The notes: generated by a model not told the origin, from the letters alone. A stretch of DNA of 64,000 nt from Norana najaformis (GCA_964023275.1 OZ029918.1:13586355-13650354), one strand, 5' to 3'; numbered from the stretch's first letter, positions 32,281-64,000 are shown. Numbers and translations: made by a program.

Positions 32281-34535
32281 TATACTCAGCACTGAATTCA
32301 TCTTGAATGTTCTGTAAAGTAGCTAAATTTAAGAATATCAATGCCTGGTCACAAAAGCAAAGTTTGTGGGGAATAATAGCCATATTCTATATTTTTGAGG
32401 CATAAGCAATTAGGAAATAACACGTACTACACAGGAAAAAAATAAATATTTGTTACACGGTGTTATTTTTTATTATTTATAATTATTATTAATATTGACA
32501 TAATATTGATATTACTATTATTTCTATCACCAACATCTTCATTATCATCTTTATCATTACTGCTGTTAACGTTACTATTAATATTACAATTTTCCATATT
32601 ATTTTAATAATAATATTCTACATATATTATATTATAGTGGTTTGATACGATATAAAGCAGGCGACTGCGTGTAGCCCTGAATGTTGCCTGATGTCCTTTA
32701 TATTGCTGCAGGATGAGGAGGAGGTGGAGGAAGAGGAGGAGATGTCGCTCGAGGTGGATTTCTTGCCTCCGCCGCCGGCCGAGTGGAGAACGTGAAGATG
32801 GAGCGATATTCGGATGCACAACTGGAGTCATAGCTCAAAGGTTTAGTCAGGCTTACAAATCGGATCCAGAAACACGCCAACGACTTCATAAACCAATCGA
32901 CAGACACACATACACACAGATAGGAAGACAGACAAAAAGACAGACAGAGACAGACAGACAGGTAGAAGAGACCACCATAGACACATACAGCGAGGGAGAC
33001 AGAGAATTAGTATAGAAAAACGCAGACACACCTAAACAGATACACGTTCATAGGTATACGCACATACTGAAGCATACTGAAGCAGACAGGCAAACAAACG
33101 TGCAGATGAAAAACGTACACGCACATAGGTAAACAAGTGCAGAAAATCCAAGAAAATCTCGAAAATCTATGTTAAGTAGAGAGCCCTAGAAATCCAGAAC
33201 GACGAATAACTGTAACTCGATTACAAAAGACAGACCTTGTAACGTGCCGAGGCACAATAGCTGGACGCTCAGTTGAACCAGAGGCTGCTTTAGAGACGCT
33301 ATATATTTGCTCAGATGCCAACAATATGATTCTGTCAAATAAAATAGCAATTTTCGAAGTCACACGCATCGTCCATGTGCCACGCAAGAAACTGACCAAA
33401 CAGAAGCATACTGAAGCATATATACATATATGTTTATACTTTAAGTCATATTCATATAGTATAAGTATATACGCGTATACTTTAGGTGCATACACATATG
33501 TACATAGGCCTACATATATGTTCTATACATATATGATTTAATACATACACGTTCATACTTTAAATGCATTCATAGATATGGCGCCTATATTTGCATAGAT
33601 CCATAATCCAAGCATGGGCAATATACTGAAGCAATTCAGACGTCTATTTAACAAAGACCGGGATAAGATAAGCTTGTATATGCATGTGGGTGCAGCGCTT
33701 TTGTGAGGTGCTTAAAATGTGCTATATCAAGTGTCTTGTTACTTACATACATAGGCTACATACATACATACATACATACAAACAAATACATATACCTATA
33801 CATACGAATCCACACGTACATCATTACAGTTCTTTTTACACACGTTAGCATGACCCTGTGATTCCTGTTGCACGGCCGTATGATAAATTCCAGCTGGAGA
33901 CGTGGATGTTGTGTTGGTCTCTGTCTTCCCGTCTCAATGAAACTGCTACTGGCCACTTCTGGCCTCAGAAAATTGGCGATCATTTGTCAAGTCCTCAGGA
34001 CAGGTTGTCAGGTTGTCGGACTGTTGTGTTTTGGCACAAGACACTTACAAGCGAACGTACGCGCAAGCGCACGCGCACGCGCACAGGGTTGAAACCAGTA
34101 AACCACCGGAGGGCCTTGCTGTGTATGAAAACATACTTTCGCAGAAGGCAGATAAACATACGTACAACAACACATACAAAAAATACGAATAGACAGATGA
34201 TAAGCATATTGAGGAAGGAAGATACTAAGATGGAAGATACTGGAGGTAGAAACAAATGGATAAGAAGGATCCGTGGATTCGTGTGGCTGACCCCTCCCTA
34301 GGATTAATTCCAGCCAGAAGGAGAGCGAGAGATGCATATTTAGGCATACTGGTACACAGGCAACAGACACAGAAACATACATACATACATACATTCATTC
34401 ATTCAGACAGACAGAGGCAGACAGACAGACAGATTCTCAGTAAAGGCTTTTGAAACTGTTTCGCATTCTGTTATCTCACGCAGGTGCATTCGAGAATTAC
34501 AGGATTTCTTGTTGATTATCTGAGGACGTCTTCGT
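32281..34535. other. Repeat-rich spacer without genes
   Basis: AT-rich ATT/TTA sequence (32,455-32,640), a purine-rich patch (32,712-32,760) with mirror ORFs on both strands, ACAGACAGACAG-type repeats (32,900-32,970), CATA repeats (33,725-33,785 and 34,375-34,400), and at 33,690-33,735 a copy of the AGCGCTTTTGTGAGGTGCTT repeat also seen at 27,013. No coding feature is supported. Confidence 0.5.
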
Positions 34536-36400
34536 GGAATTAGCCAACAGCTCGTTTCGCCTCTCCCTGTTTTACATAATACTTCATCTATTCTTAGGCC
34601 GTTTTCTTAGAATTGCCGCTCTTTCTGCTTCTCCTTCTGCACACAGTAGTCCACATTTGCCTCTAGTAATCCATTTCCTCCTCTTCCTATCCATCGTCTT
34701 TCTTCAGCACCTGCTGCTGCTGTTGTTCTTCCTCATCCTCAAAGCAATCACCCATTCATTTCATCCTCCTTTTCATCTTTCATTGCAGTCTTCCGTCTTC
34801 CGCTGTTACTATTTCACCTCAATCTTGTAAATCTTTTCTACACTTTATCCCTAATGCTACTCATTTTGTATTCCTAGTTTACAGTAGTTACTTTCTCCTC
34901 TTTCTCAGCTTAGCAGTTCTTCGTCTTCTTCCTCTCTTCCTCCTTCTACCATCTGTTTTATCGCCCCGTCTTCTTCATGCTCTTTGGTTCTATGCATCTC
35001 ATTATCCTACCCGTGCTTCTTCTCGTGGCATCTTCTCATCTGTTACCTCTTCATTAGAAAATCGTCGTTCTCTGCCTTCATCTCCGTCTCCGGCTCTTCC
35101 TCTCGCTCATTCTCTGTCTCTGTCCCTGTCCCTGTCCCTCTCCTAATCCATCTCCTCTTGTTGTTATCGCCTAATCCTTTTCGTGCTTTCTTTATCCTTT
35201 TCTTCTTTCTCCTCCTCCTCCTCCTCCTACGTTCTCCTTTCTCGCTCTCTGCATTCTCTGCCTCTTCCTCCTCCAGTTCCTTTTCCTCCATACCCGCCTC
35301 CTCTTCCTCCCTCTCTGACTCTTTTTCCTCTTTCTGCTCGTTTCATCTGTCTCTCTCTCCTTGACTTTCCTTTGTTTCTACTCCGCTTCCTCTTCTTTCT
35401 CTTCACCTCCCTCCTCCACTTCTTCCTCCTTTCTGTATCTTCTTCCTCTTCGTCCTCCGTTTGCTCTTTCTCCCTACACATGTTCTCTTCCTCAGTCTTC
35501 CTCCATTTCCACTTTCTCCCTCTCTGTCTCCATTTCGTCTTCCTGCCTCTCCTCCTCTTTGCCTCCGTGCTTCTCTTCCATCTCTTCCTCTGGCGAATTA
35601 ACAATAACAAAATCAACTGCGGCCGAATTATTGCGTTTGCCTTTTGCGTGATCTGCATTCATGACATCAGCCGCCAACCATCCCCTACTCTCCGTCTTTC
35701 TCTCCTTCTTCTTCTATCCCACTCTTCTTTCAACGCCTTCTTAGCGCCTTCTGTTATCACCCCTTCCCTTTACTCTTCCTCCCCTCTCATCTTCTATCTT
35801 CTACCCTCTCTCTGTCTTCCTCTCTTTGTCTCTCTGTCTGTCTGTCTCTCTCTCCTGTAAGTTTCTCTCTCGTCATCCCATTCTTTCGGTTTATCTTTCT
35901 CTCCGTCTCCATCTTCGTCTTATCGTCTAGTATTTTCTCTCCATCTCCACTTCTTGTTCCTCATTTTCATCCCCTCATCCTCATTATTTATTCTCTCTAC
36001 TTTATTCGCAGCCTCCGATTAGCCTATTTCTCTTTTCTCTTACACTTCCTTTCTTCTCTTCGTTCTCTTGCGTTTACTATCTTTCTGCTTCCTGGTCACA
36101 TACCTCATTGCCGTATTGTTTGTCCTTCGTCTGTTTTCCCTCCCCATCCTTCTCTTCTCCTCCTCATACTGACTTTCATTTTATGATCCGCCATCTCATC
36201 TCTACTTCTTCCTTTCCTATTCTCCTGCCTTGTCTTCATCTTCTTTTCTTGCTCTGTTCTTCATACTGCTTTCGTGTTTCTATACACTGTCTTTCTGCTT
36301 TTCCTTCTCAACGTCTTCCTTATCCTCTTTCTTCTCCTGCTCCTGCTCCTGCTCCTTTTCCTCAATGTCCTCTTCCTTCCTCTCATGGTCCTTAATAAGG
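34536..36400. repeat. Pyrimidine-biased tract, about 1.8 kb
   Basis: The plus strand is overwhelmingly C/T (CTCCTCTTCC-type sequence), especially 35,080-36,400, with few long purine runs. This produces spurious Leu/Ser/Phe-rich ORFs on the plus strand and Glu/Arg/Lys-rich ORFs on the minus strand. It is imperfect, not a simple short-unit microsatellite. Known properties of such tracts include triplex (H-DNA) formation. Confidence 0.75.
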
Positions 36401-36454
36401 TCGTCAGAAATCGGCAGGAAGTGCGAATTGAACTGCGGGAGCCACAGACTGTAT

Positions 36455-36715
36455 AGAACAAAGATCGGTCGCTGTACGCCATTTTGTTTAACCGTCCAGA
36501 TCAAGTCGTCATAGGCCTATATGAATTGGAAGAAACGAAATGGACCGCCTTCCGCCATTCTGGGAATCAGACTACGCTGAGATCGCCTACAGAACAGAGA
36601 TCGGCTCCCGTTCGCCACTTTGTGAATTAGGCTGTGTTCTGTGGCAGCAAAAGATATCTATTGAACAAAGAGAACAGCCACCGTCCGCCATTTTGTTTTA
36701 CCGTCCACGTCAAGC
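36455..36715 (+). repeat. Degenerate repeats carrying CCGCCATTTTG-like motifs
   Basis: Four related motifs (CGCCATTTTG at 36,478; CGCCATTCTG at 36,553; CGCCACTTTG at 36,613; CGCCATTTTG at 36,690) occur at about 75, 60 and 77 bp spacing. They sit inside weakly similar blocks that include AACAAAGA and ACCGTCCA.GTCAAG. CCGCCATTTTG is the consensus of the YY1/pleiohomeotic zinc-finger factors. Confidence 0.55.
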
Positions 36716-36829
36716 GATGAGGTTTGCTCGTGACAGCTTTACAGATTTTATATGGGAGACTTGGTTACAACGGCAAAATGGCATAATGTTCGAATTTCAC
36801 AGTTTGATACGCTGCTAAATCCTTCGCGC

Positions 36830-39110
36830 CTTCTTCTATAATGACAGCTAAGACAAATCGGCATACTATAAAAACCATCGCTGGTGCTAATAAATCGCAA
36901 AGCGATAGGCCCTACCACTAAATATTCCACTCTGCCTTGAAGACGCGTACATGGCTCATATATTATGATGAAACTGAAGTTGACGTAAAGCTGTTTTACT
37001 TTGTTTAGCACCAGTCTTTCGATCTGCGCGTTGAAATGACATACATTAACCGGAAATGGTTGACACTAAGCTATTAAATTTATATTCTGCTCGCTTTAAG
37101 GAAGCTTCGTGGACCGGCCAGACATTCCAGTCTAGGTCTTGGTCCACGGCCTGTCCGCCTATAGAGTCTAGACCTTCGATCTGGAGATATTAATGCATGC
37201 ACGCACTGGGCCGTGACTATAATACTGGAAATATCGAAGAGGGACTTGCGTGTCATGAGTCACTCTGAAATACGCGTTTGCTCTCAATCTGTGTAATCGA
37301 CCTCTTAGTGGGTCCTGTCGTTCTTTTGCATGTATTTGTATGGAGAATCCATTGCTGACTATGCACTTGATGTTCATTTCACTTGAAAAACGTTGAACGT
37401 GTCCATATTGTGCACGAAAAAATGCTGTGAGATTGGCTGAAGTCTGACACAGAAAATTAAAATAGGGCCTACATTTAAGAGTTATGCGACTTGCTAGGTG
37501 ACCGATGGCAGTGGCCGCCATTTATTCGTATTCAGACGAAAGACGTGCAGTTTGTACCTGCTGTAGCTTCTTGTGCGCCAAGAGTCATTTACCATCGGAA
37601 TCCTTTTTTCAGACTTTTTTCAATTGTGTTAGACTTGGCTCTAGAGAGGGTTTGGATGAATTGTGGATTGTTGTTACCGTGATGACTCGGCTGCGATGTT
37701 TGGGAGAGAGTCTAACCACCTGTTATTTTATGTTTAGATCTATGGAGTTTTACACACGTAAGCATCGTTTAAAGAGGTTTCTACAATGTAAAAGTATGAC
37801 TTTTATATACATATTACATATATAATTATATGAGTATATATTTGCAATGAGATGATCGGGTGAGATCCTTCACCACCGCTGCCCGTTTGAATGGGCGCCA
37901 CGCCATTCAAGGTCCCGTGCACGGACCGTAGTAGCCCGAGATTTAATATATAACGAATGTAGGCCTATGTATCGTTTGTCAGCAGGAAAATCGCGGATTC
38001 AGTCCTGTAGAGTGACGAAACTTCCAATCCTTGAGCTGCCAGTGTAGCAGCAGCTATACAGGCACCCCAGTATAGTAGAGCTGCATAGCAATATACTGTA
38101 TCTACCCTGGGTTAATGTCCTGCAGCCTATCACTTTAAAACCTCCAACTGGTCCGCGTGTTTATTCATGACGCCGTTTAGGTGAGGGATGAAGACCCATC
38201 TTTTCGTGTTGCTTATCAGCGTAGCTGTCTTTCGGTGTCGGGGACCTCACGAACCTGGACTGGTTCTGTACAGTGGCTTATGCTTTTGGATTGCGGTTCT
38301 GCTTAGGTTATCGATCGGGGTCTTCTGCATATTAGTCCGATGCTTTTGTGTAGAAGTTTTCAGATTAGATATGATTAGAATATCAACCCAGTAACCAATT
38401 ATTGCCTCAGTAGGCTACAGGACACTCGGTATTTCAATTAATCAGTATACTCTTATCACAGTAGGCCTAACAATCTTCGTATTTCATTCAGCATTTGATG
38501 AGTCAATTGCCCAGGGTGTCCAATCAAACAATAAGTTATAGGAATATTTTGACAACCACTACACGGATCTGGAACTGCTTGCAGTTGGCATTCAATGTCA
38601 CAATCACTGCTAAAACTCCAGGATTCAAGTAGCCTAAGTGAGGATTTCGGCAAAGGCCTTAATAGTTACGCAAATTGAGAGCCGAACATGTAGGCCTATA
38701 TCAACTTGAGTCGGTGGGACCTACAGTATATGAGGAGCCACCTGCTCAGCACTTGGGCCTTGGTCTTATTCACCTTGTCTTATCAGTCTGGTCCTGTTGA
38801 TGCGTAGAATCTCCTTTGTAGTAAATGCCAAAATGGTTGGCTCGAGGCTGGAACACATAGCTCCCTCAAAATCTTGCAAAACGAACCCCAGGAGTCAGCT
38901 AGGCCTACTTAAGTGGCCTTGGTCTCATTCACCTTCCCCGATTTTCTGATTTTTAAGTTATTCCTCTTAATTCCGAATACTTCGTAATTATTCTCTGTTC
39001 TCATCAAAGTTGCTGCTCAGTTGTCTTCAAACATCCATAATTACTCGCACATCAGGTGTAGCAGTTAAAATAAAATGTAAGCCTGTATTGTAGCTCATCA
39101 TAAGGCGTGA
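36830..39110. other. Spacer with frequent TAGGCCTA octamers
   Basis: No gene recognised. It holds the palindrome TAGGCCTA at 37,968, 38,463, 38,691 and 38,901 and one copy of the ATCCTTCACC repeat at 37,856-37,886. Confidence 0.4.
37856..37886 (+). repeat. TCGGGTGAGATCCTTCACC repeat, copy 1
   Basis: Shares TCGGGYGAGATCCTTCACCR with the reverse complement of 39,124-39,152, so the two copies are inverted 1.25 kb apart. Confidence 0.65.
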
Positions 39111-39152
39111 ATATTCACCGCCGCTGCCCGGCGGTGAAGGATCTCGCCCGAT
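39111..39152 (-). repeat. TCGGGCGAGATCCTTCACC repeat, copy 2, with hairpin
   Basis: The inverted partner of the 37,856 copy. It also contains TTCACCGCC-GCTGCCC-GGCGGTGAA, a perfect 9-bp stem with a 7-base loop. Confidence 0.65.
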
Positions 39153-39365
39153 AAATTCATTGAAAGTGAGCAGGATCGAGGCCATATGGTCGCTACAGAA
39201 AAACAAGTAGGCCTATGTTTACATTTACATTTTACCTATTGGATCATGTACGATTTCGCTTAGCGGCAATCATCGACTGACGCCTTGCGTTATTGTTGGC
39301 GTTACATAAGTCTTTGATCAGATTAGAATTTAAGATGTCTGGTTCTGGCGTTTTTTCCCTGTTTC

Positions 39366-39469
<104 letters not shown>

Positions 39470-39639
39470 CTATTACATAACAAGACTCAGGATTAGCTGG
39501 TTTAGCTGGCTAGGTAATATAATCTGCACGTACGTAGGCCTATACAAGTCTGCACTAGTAAAAATACGATATTGAGACGGAGAGAGATCGCCGATAACAG
39601 CATGTCCTTTGTATAATGAATGGAAACGACAAAATTCGT

Positions 39640-39930
39640 CATTTGTTATTTTCCGTGAATTATTTTAAAATTTTTGTGTTGTATTCTAGCCCTAATTCGT
39701 GTGTTCCATCCCAGCGCTGCAGACGGTAGAGGTCCACGGTCCTCGGTCCCTAGATCAGCCACTGAGTAGGCAGAGGCATATCCCAAGTGGCATTGCCAAA
39801 CCCACATCAAAATCTTAAATTCAATGTGCTGCGAAATAGGTAGCCAACGAAGTACGTCACCTAAATGATGCGAGACGTGGTCAAATTTTGAAATGCCACC
39901 ACGAAGCCTATCGGTGCACACAGCACGCGT
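39640..39930 (-). pseudogene. L2/CR1-like LINE ORF2 C-terminal fragment
   Basis: The minus strand reads KFDHVSHHLGDVLRWLPISQ, then HIEFKILMWVWQCHLGYASAY, the conserved FDHIxxxLRDLHWLPVxxRIxFKI...VxxCLxGxAPxYL block that follows the RT of L2/CR1 elements. It is open for 90 codons but cut off on both sides, so it is a 5'- and 3'-truncated copy. Confidence 0.85.
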
Positions 39931-41989
39931 TCAGGCTGCACAATGCATCCCAGAGGGAGGCCCGCATAGATGGCCCTAGTCCGTCCTACTATTGATGCCG
40001 CTAATTTCAAATTTACTACAAATAGCCTTCTGGATGGACTGACGCGCAGACGACTGGACGACATCCAAGTGCCCAGCTTCACCACAGCCCGCTGCATTTC
40101 CAGCCACTGCAATAAGAGCATCAGATGCTGGGCAATGCAGGTAAGCCTGGATATCGTGCGTGAGCACAGAGCTGACGCAGAACACCATATTTAATGGTTC
40201 CATATAAACCATAAAATTTGCAGGGGTTATTTACCTTACCCTGGTGTTGTTTTACAACTTGGAAAGTACAAATCTGAGGTTTGCTTCAGAATAAGTGGAT
40301 ACAGGCAAACAGCAGCTCAGGTTAAAATTTAATAGTCATAAAATTCCACAGCTATGCTTAATATTTGATATAAAGTTGCTCCCCAAATGATGCCAGATCA
40401 TTTGCTATGCAAATTATTAAGATATGCTTATTACAGTAATTGCATTAAAAAAATTTGCTTCTAGGCCTAATGGCTAGCGATCACTGCCTGCACAAGGTAT
40501 GTAGAACGTGCTATAAGAATGTTCAGTTGCATATATTGTATATGCATTTGTGCATGCAGGCATACATACTTACATGCATATGAATTATCAGTGCACCTGT
40601 GTAGCTCCAGGGATACTACAGAAAGTTTTGTATTACAGTAGTCCATGTTATATGCAAGCATACAGTAGTAACACGTTAATAAGACTTTTGCTATCATCAA
40701 CATTTCTGAATTTGACTTGGTCACTGTTTAGTTTGTCAGGAAGATTACCTAATTTATACTATGCACCACTGAAGACATCAAAGGCTACCTTTGTTACGTT
40801 ACATCACAAACTCTACTTCATAGGTTGTGATGTATGTTAAAGTGCACACAAAACCTAAAAGGAATTCACTGTTACATTACATGCTAAACTCAGATATCAC
40901 CTCAGTTACTAAACTTTGAGGGATAACTGCTGAGACATGTGAAATACATTATGTGCTAGGCTTTAAAGGTCGCCTTTGCTAAATTATGTAGCACAAATGT
41001 ACCATGCTTCAATGGACAACAGTTCTGTTTTATTACATTACACACTAGACTTCAAAGGTACTGTACGGCCTGCAACTGACAGTCAGGACTTTTCTACTGA
41101 AGATCAGAAACAATAAAAAATGACACCCAAGGTTGTTGCTTGTTTTGCTCGATGATCAGAGGCACTGAGAGGTTCTTGAAAGATCCTATACAGATGTTCT
41201 GATACAAGCCTATTCATACATATCACGTGCATACATAAAAGTACATACATACATCATACATACATACATAATACATACACAAATTACACATTACATATAA
41301 CACAGGACCACCATATCTTGAACCACTGCCAACTGTTTCCCATTATCACTCCACCTCCAGAGTCGGGCAGATACAACTATTTGAAAAGAAACAAAGCAAT
41401 TAGCAAATAATCAACACTTTTCACTGTCATATTTTTCAGCTCTTAAAAAAACACATTTTGAAAAGCAGGCATTTCGATATGTCCCAAAGTTTATTTGGCT
41501 CTTTCAGAACAAATACTGTATACAAAACCAGGATATTAGGATATCTCAAATATTTTTAAATCACAACATTTCCTAAGGCAACTAACATCACAAATTATCA
41601 GACTCATCAGGGTAAACTATCAATAATTATAAAAACGAGGCAGAATCAGTTTAACCTGGAATGTTAAAAAAAGCTTGAAATCAACTACCAATTACTAATT
41701 TCAAGCTCACAACACTTTTCTATGATGAGGTGCACATTAAATTAACATAATATTTTGGCATCACATGGCATTACTTCAAGAACAGTACTTAACAAGGCTT
41801 ATGGTACCAAGCATTATGTCCATTCGTTGGCAGCTTTACGAGCAAAACAGTTCTCAGAATATCATTTGTTCAGTATAACTTGGTACTCGTAAACTGATGA
41901 CTTGCAAAGTGTTTAGCCAAAAATAGCTTTATTATGGCTTGCTGTTATTTTTTTCTTGTATCCGTATTAAATCGCTACCTAATAACAAG

Positions 41990-42105
41990 ACACTGACTGG
42001 TGAAGCATTTTCTCAAGGTCCCTGCTTCGTATATACTTCAGGGAAGGCTTGAACTAGAACACTGCATGTTACAAGATTCAGTCAAGGCACTCAATCCCAT
42101 TGTGT
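41990..42105 (-). mobile_element. tRNA-derived SINE-like repeat, weak copy
   Basis: On the minus strand, GAGTGCCTTGACTGAATCTTG and GTTCTAGTTCAAGCC (B-box-like) align with the better copies at 46,660 and 53,725. Confidence 0.4.
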
Positions 42106-42789
42106 TAATTACAGTTTTTCTTCAAAAGAAACAATAAATACATAACGACTTGGCATATTCTCTGGGCCTTCAACGAAATCCACCAACCCAAAAAACATCC
42201 TTCACATAACTAGTGCATTGACTTTATTTTAGACACCGTCTCAGTCATAAATGAACCCAATCAATGCACATCTAATAGAGCAAAATCAAAATAAATCCTT
42301 TCAAGATTGGATACAATCCAGCAGTCAGTGTTAACTAATGTAAGGATGTAACTAAACATCCTTGGCAGGTATTTGTAAACAAGACACACATCTGAGCACC
42401 TTCAGAGGTCCTCAAAATAAATAAACCCCATATATACATTACAGCAAGGTAAGGTAAGATTAGGTGATTTTTTATTATTCATTAATTGCGCTTACTTCTA
42501 AGGGGCATGGTCCTGCAGTTTAGGGACAAAAGCTCAAACATAAAAAAAACGAAACCAAACGTTCTTTCCATACTGCTTTCTTAGCTCACTATCAACTACT
42601 GCCAATTCAGTAAAACACCATTAATCAAACCCTAACTCAGGATTAGGTGTCACTCTCCCACAACTTGGCCACCATGACACCAGATGCACCAGTCAACCAT
42701 TCACCTTGGTAACCTGAGATACTGAAATTGTAATTAGTAACTTTATCATGTCGCTGTCTAATGCAAAAGGCATCAACCGATGGCACACC

Positions 42790-42945
42790 AAAGCAAAACC
42801 ACAATCAGGTCAATATCCAGGTCTATGACAGGGAGGCAGCCTATGGTGAATAAGCAATTTGAAAAGGTCTTACAGTCAAGGATATGAACCCGTCTCAAAG
42901 CTGTAAGGCTGATGTGTTAGTCACTCAGCCACTGCAAATCATCAA
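42790..42945 (-). mobile_element. tRNA-derived SINE
   Basis: The minus strand contains GTGGCTGAGTGACTAAC (A-box region, TGGCnnAGTGG type) and, about 30 bp later, GACGGGTTCATATCC (B box, GGTTCGANNCC type). This is the internal pol III promoter spacing of a tRNA. The cloverleaf is not preserved, so it is a SINE and not a tRNA gene. Confidence 0.6.
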
Positions 42946-44995
42946 GTAAGTAAACATGTACATATATTTTATAAGTCAAAACCTGAAAAAGCAACAGTTT
43001 ATAAAATCTAAAATTGAAATCAAACCAAAATGAAGCTATTGGTTTTACAGTCATAAATATTTAAATAATTATAATTCAAACAATTATAAAATATTATAGC
43101 ATAAATAGTTTCGACACAAATTACTGTTAAGTTTTCATATTATTGAGTCAATTATCATTACAAACAAAAACCATATAAACAAAATATAATGCAAACAATT
43201 ACAAATAGCAAAAGACGTGAACAAATCATTGGTGATTTAAAGAGACATTTTCTGGAAAGACCCTTTTTAAAGAACATTTAAACAGATTATAAATGCTAAG
43301 AAGAAGAAGAGGAAGCACCAAACACATTTGCTGTAACACAAGAAAGAACAGTAATACAACATTTTCACTTCGAATGGGCAGAGAACATTGGCACCGAATA
43401 TTTTCACAGCAAATGAAGACCAAAATAATATATAACATTTTTAGAACCAAACCAAAATAATATTTCTAGCTAAACACTGTCACTTAAATTACAGCACAGA
43501 CTATTAGTACAGTAAAATTCAGTGCAACTGTTCTGAGAACATTACTGCAATGACTGATCATCAGCCATGCATTTATAAGGACTTGCCTCTGCACAGCACA
43601 AGCAGCGAATGTTAGAGAACAAAACCAGCTGAATAAATAAACAAAACAACAATGAAATAACAAGACTCAGGGAAACTTGTTTACTGGTAGCACAGTCTAA
43701 CTGAACAAGAAGTTCTGGAAGCACTTGAAGACATTTGGTTATGGTGTTCAAACTGAATATCAGTCTCCTCTGCAGCCTATTGTCCTAGGGTTTGAATATG
43801 ATCTTAGGATACTATTGCATAAGATTAGGACTTCGTTATATGTAGTGTTCTACGACTTTGGGGTAAGAAATGGACCATAATCTCCTCTTCATCTTGTCAG
43901 AATTGAATCTATGGTTGTTAAAATCAATCACAAATAACCGCTTAACAAATGCAGTAAGTGATATAAATAAAATTATCTGAAATCATTATAGTACCAGAGG
44001 GTTTATTTAGGCTACCACATACACACCAATGACATTTATGAGATAAACGAGATATGTACACACGTTAACTCACAAAAACATTTTAAAGGATCAATTGTCT
44101 AGACAAGGATGACACACCAGAACCTCTTTATAAAATGCTAAATTCCCTATAACGTGAATTCTGCAACTGAATGCTTGCAGACATGGATCCCAAATTTAAT
44201 TCATCTTTAGAATGTGACCTTATAATAAAGCAAGTATAATGCAGTATTTGCACTGGCCTCCAAAGGTAGTGCTATAAGAAGCTTTGAGGGTAATTTGCCA
44301 AACAACTGCACATGATTAAAGGGGCAGTTAAACAATAAGCAAGCCATAAGAATAAAATGGACAGATATGCAGCTGACATGATTAAAAATGGTTCATTGCC
44401 AAGTGTTCCATGTGACTCGGCTGACACCATCGAACAAAGTTTACTGCTAGGTATGACAGATCAAATAAAGATGCCCCAATCATGGAACTAAATTTAAATT
44501 GCATGTTTTTCAAGAGCAAAATAAAAGCACTAACATTTATTCAGCCTTTTTCAAATGTCAGTTAGAACAAACTGCACGACATAACAATTCAAGATGTTGC
44601 AGACATACATTTGATACATGTGATTGGCTACATACTGCAACCTGACCATAACAGAGACTCTTCTGGTCATATAACACCGACTTATATTACAGTAACTACG
44701 GTACATTACGTCAGCTGATGCAGTTATTACTTGATATGATCAACTGAATAGCAATATAAATTCATCCAATTTCACAACACAGATTAACAGATGATATGCG
44801 AATGATAATAATGTTAACATACTGGATTTGATCAACAACAAAATGATCATTCTGATCAAGTGACACACAATGAGGTCAAATGTGATATGTTACATTGGTC
44901 CATGCAGTAAGCACTAGGCACAACTTGTCACATGTTGATCCAATCAACAGCCTAATTAATTTGATCAAGGGGCAATGAATTAGGTTAAATCAAAG

Positions 44996-63909
<18,914 letters not shown>

Positions 63910-64000
63910 CTACAACACCGAAAAACATTAAGTAAGGTACAGAATTATATACTCAATTTGTACAGACTTGAGCCTACAGCCCAAGGCCCTGCAGAATAAC

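Larger units (their letters stand above)
40200..44995. other. Long AT-rich region downstream of FER, including its 3' UTR
   Basis: No coding region on either strand. The 3' UTR of the minus-strand kinase gene must begin at 44,995 and run leftwards. Several AATAAA hexamers (TTTATT on the plus strand) make the poly(A) site undecidable. Two SINE-like copies lie at 41,990-42,105 and 42,790-42,945, and CATA repeats at 41,220-41,280. Confidence 0.5.

Noticed and set aside
34984-35860. Long Ser/Leu/Phe-rich ORF that looks like a membrane protein, and its Arg/Glu-rich mirror
   Set aside because: Both come from the pyrimidine-biased tract; there is no family similarity, and several overlapping frames are open at once.
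42790-42945. Possible tRNA gene
   Set aside because: A and B boxes are present but acceptor and anticodon stems cannot pair; better explained as a SINE.

Overview
The window is nuclear DNA of a metazoan, most likely a marine invertebrate. Evidence: genes are split by GT-AG introns with in-phase joins, one gene is an animal-specific FES/FER (F-BAR + SH2) tyrosine kinase, and the non-coding DNA is full of microsatellites and decayed eukaryotic transposons (L2/CR1-like LINEs, tRNA- and 5S-derived SINEs, MITEs, a Ty3/Gypsy remnant). The phylum cannot be fixed from sequence alone.

Layout. 1-22.5 kb is gene-poor: a possible acidic protein tail at the very start, a decayed Ty3/Gypsy pol fragment (about 1.7-2.3 kb), CCAT tetranucleotide tracts, a 109-bp foldback element (7.6 kb), LINE 3' ends (8.4, 11.6 kb), a hAT-like MITE (13.5 kb) and a long decayed LINE on the minus strand (16.0-18.5 kb). 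22.6-30.7 kb carries an unrecognised plus-strand gene: a 1,177-codon exon of disordered, Ser/Pro/Arg/Asp-rich protein joined in phase to a 175-codon exon with a coiled coil, then a tiny terminal exon and an AATAAA signal. 30.7-40.2 kb is repeat-rich: a long TA/GT tract, a decayed transposon-type ORF with a heat-shock-type promoter (HSE array + TATA + initiator, about 32.1-32.27 kb), about 1.8 kb of pyrimidine-biased DNA, a cluster of CCGCCATTTTG-like motifs, and a GA tract.

40.2-64 kb is AT-richer and dominated by one minus-strand gene, the FES/FER-type non-receptor tyrosine kinase. Fifteen exons are reconstructed with every splice phase matching: F-BAR (63.9-56.5 kb), coiled-coil extension (55.8-54.4 kb), a Ser-rich linker (53.7-53.3 kb), SH2 (52.0-51.2 kb), the kinase domain (51.3-45.0 kb) and the stop at 44,996. 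The extreme N-terminus lies beyond the right edge. Its introns hold many mobile-element remnants, including a decayed multicopy RNase H-like element (57.5-59.5 kb), LINE fragments, SINEs and at least two MITEs.

The two multi-exon genes are convergent, with about 14 kb of repeat-rich DNA between them. Nothing in the window links them functionally. The least expected structure is the intact-looking HSE/TATA/Inr promoter facing a decayed transposon ORF at 32 kb.
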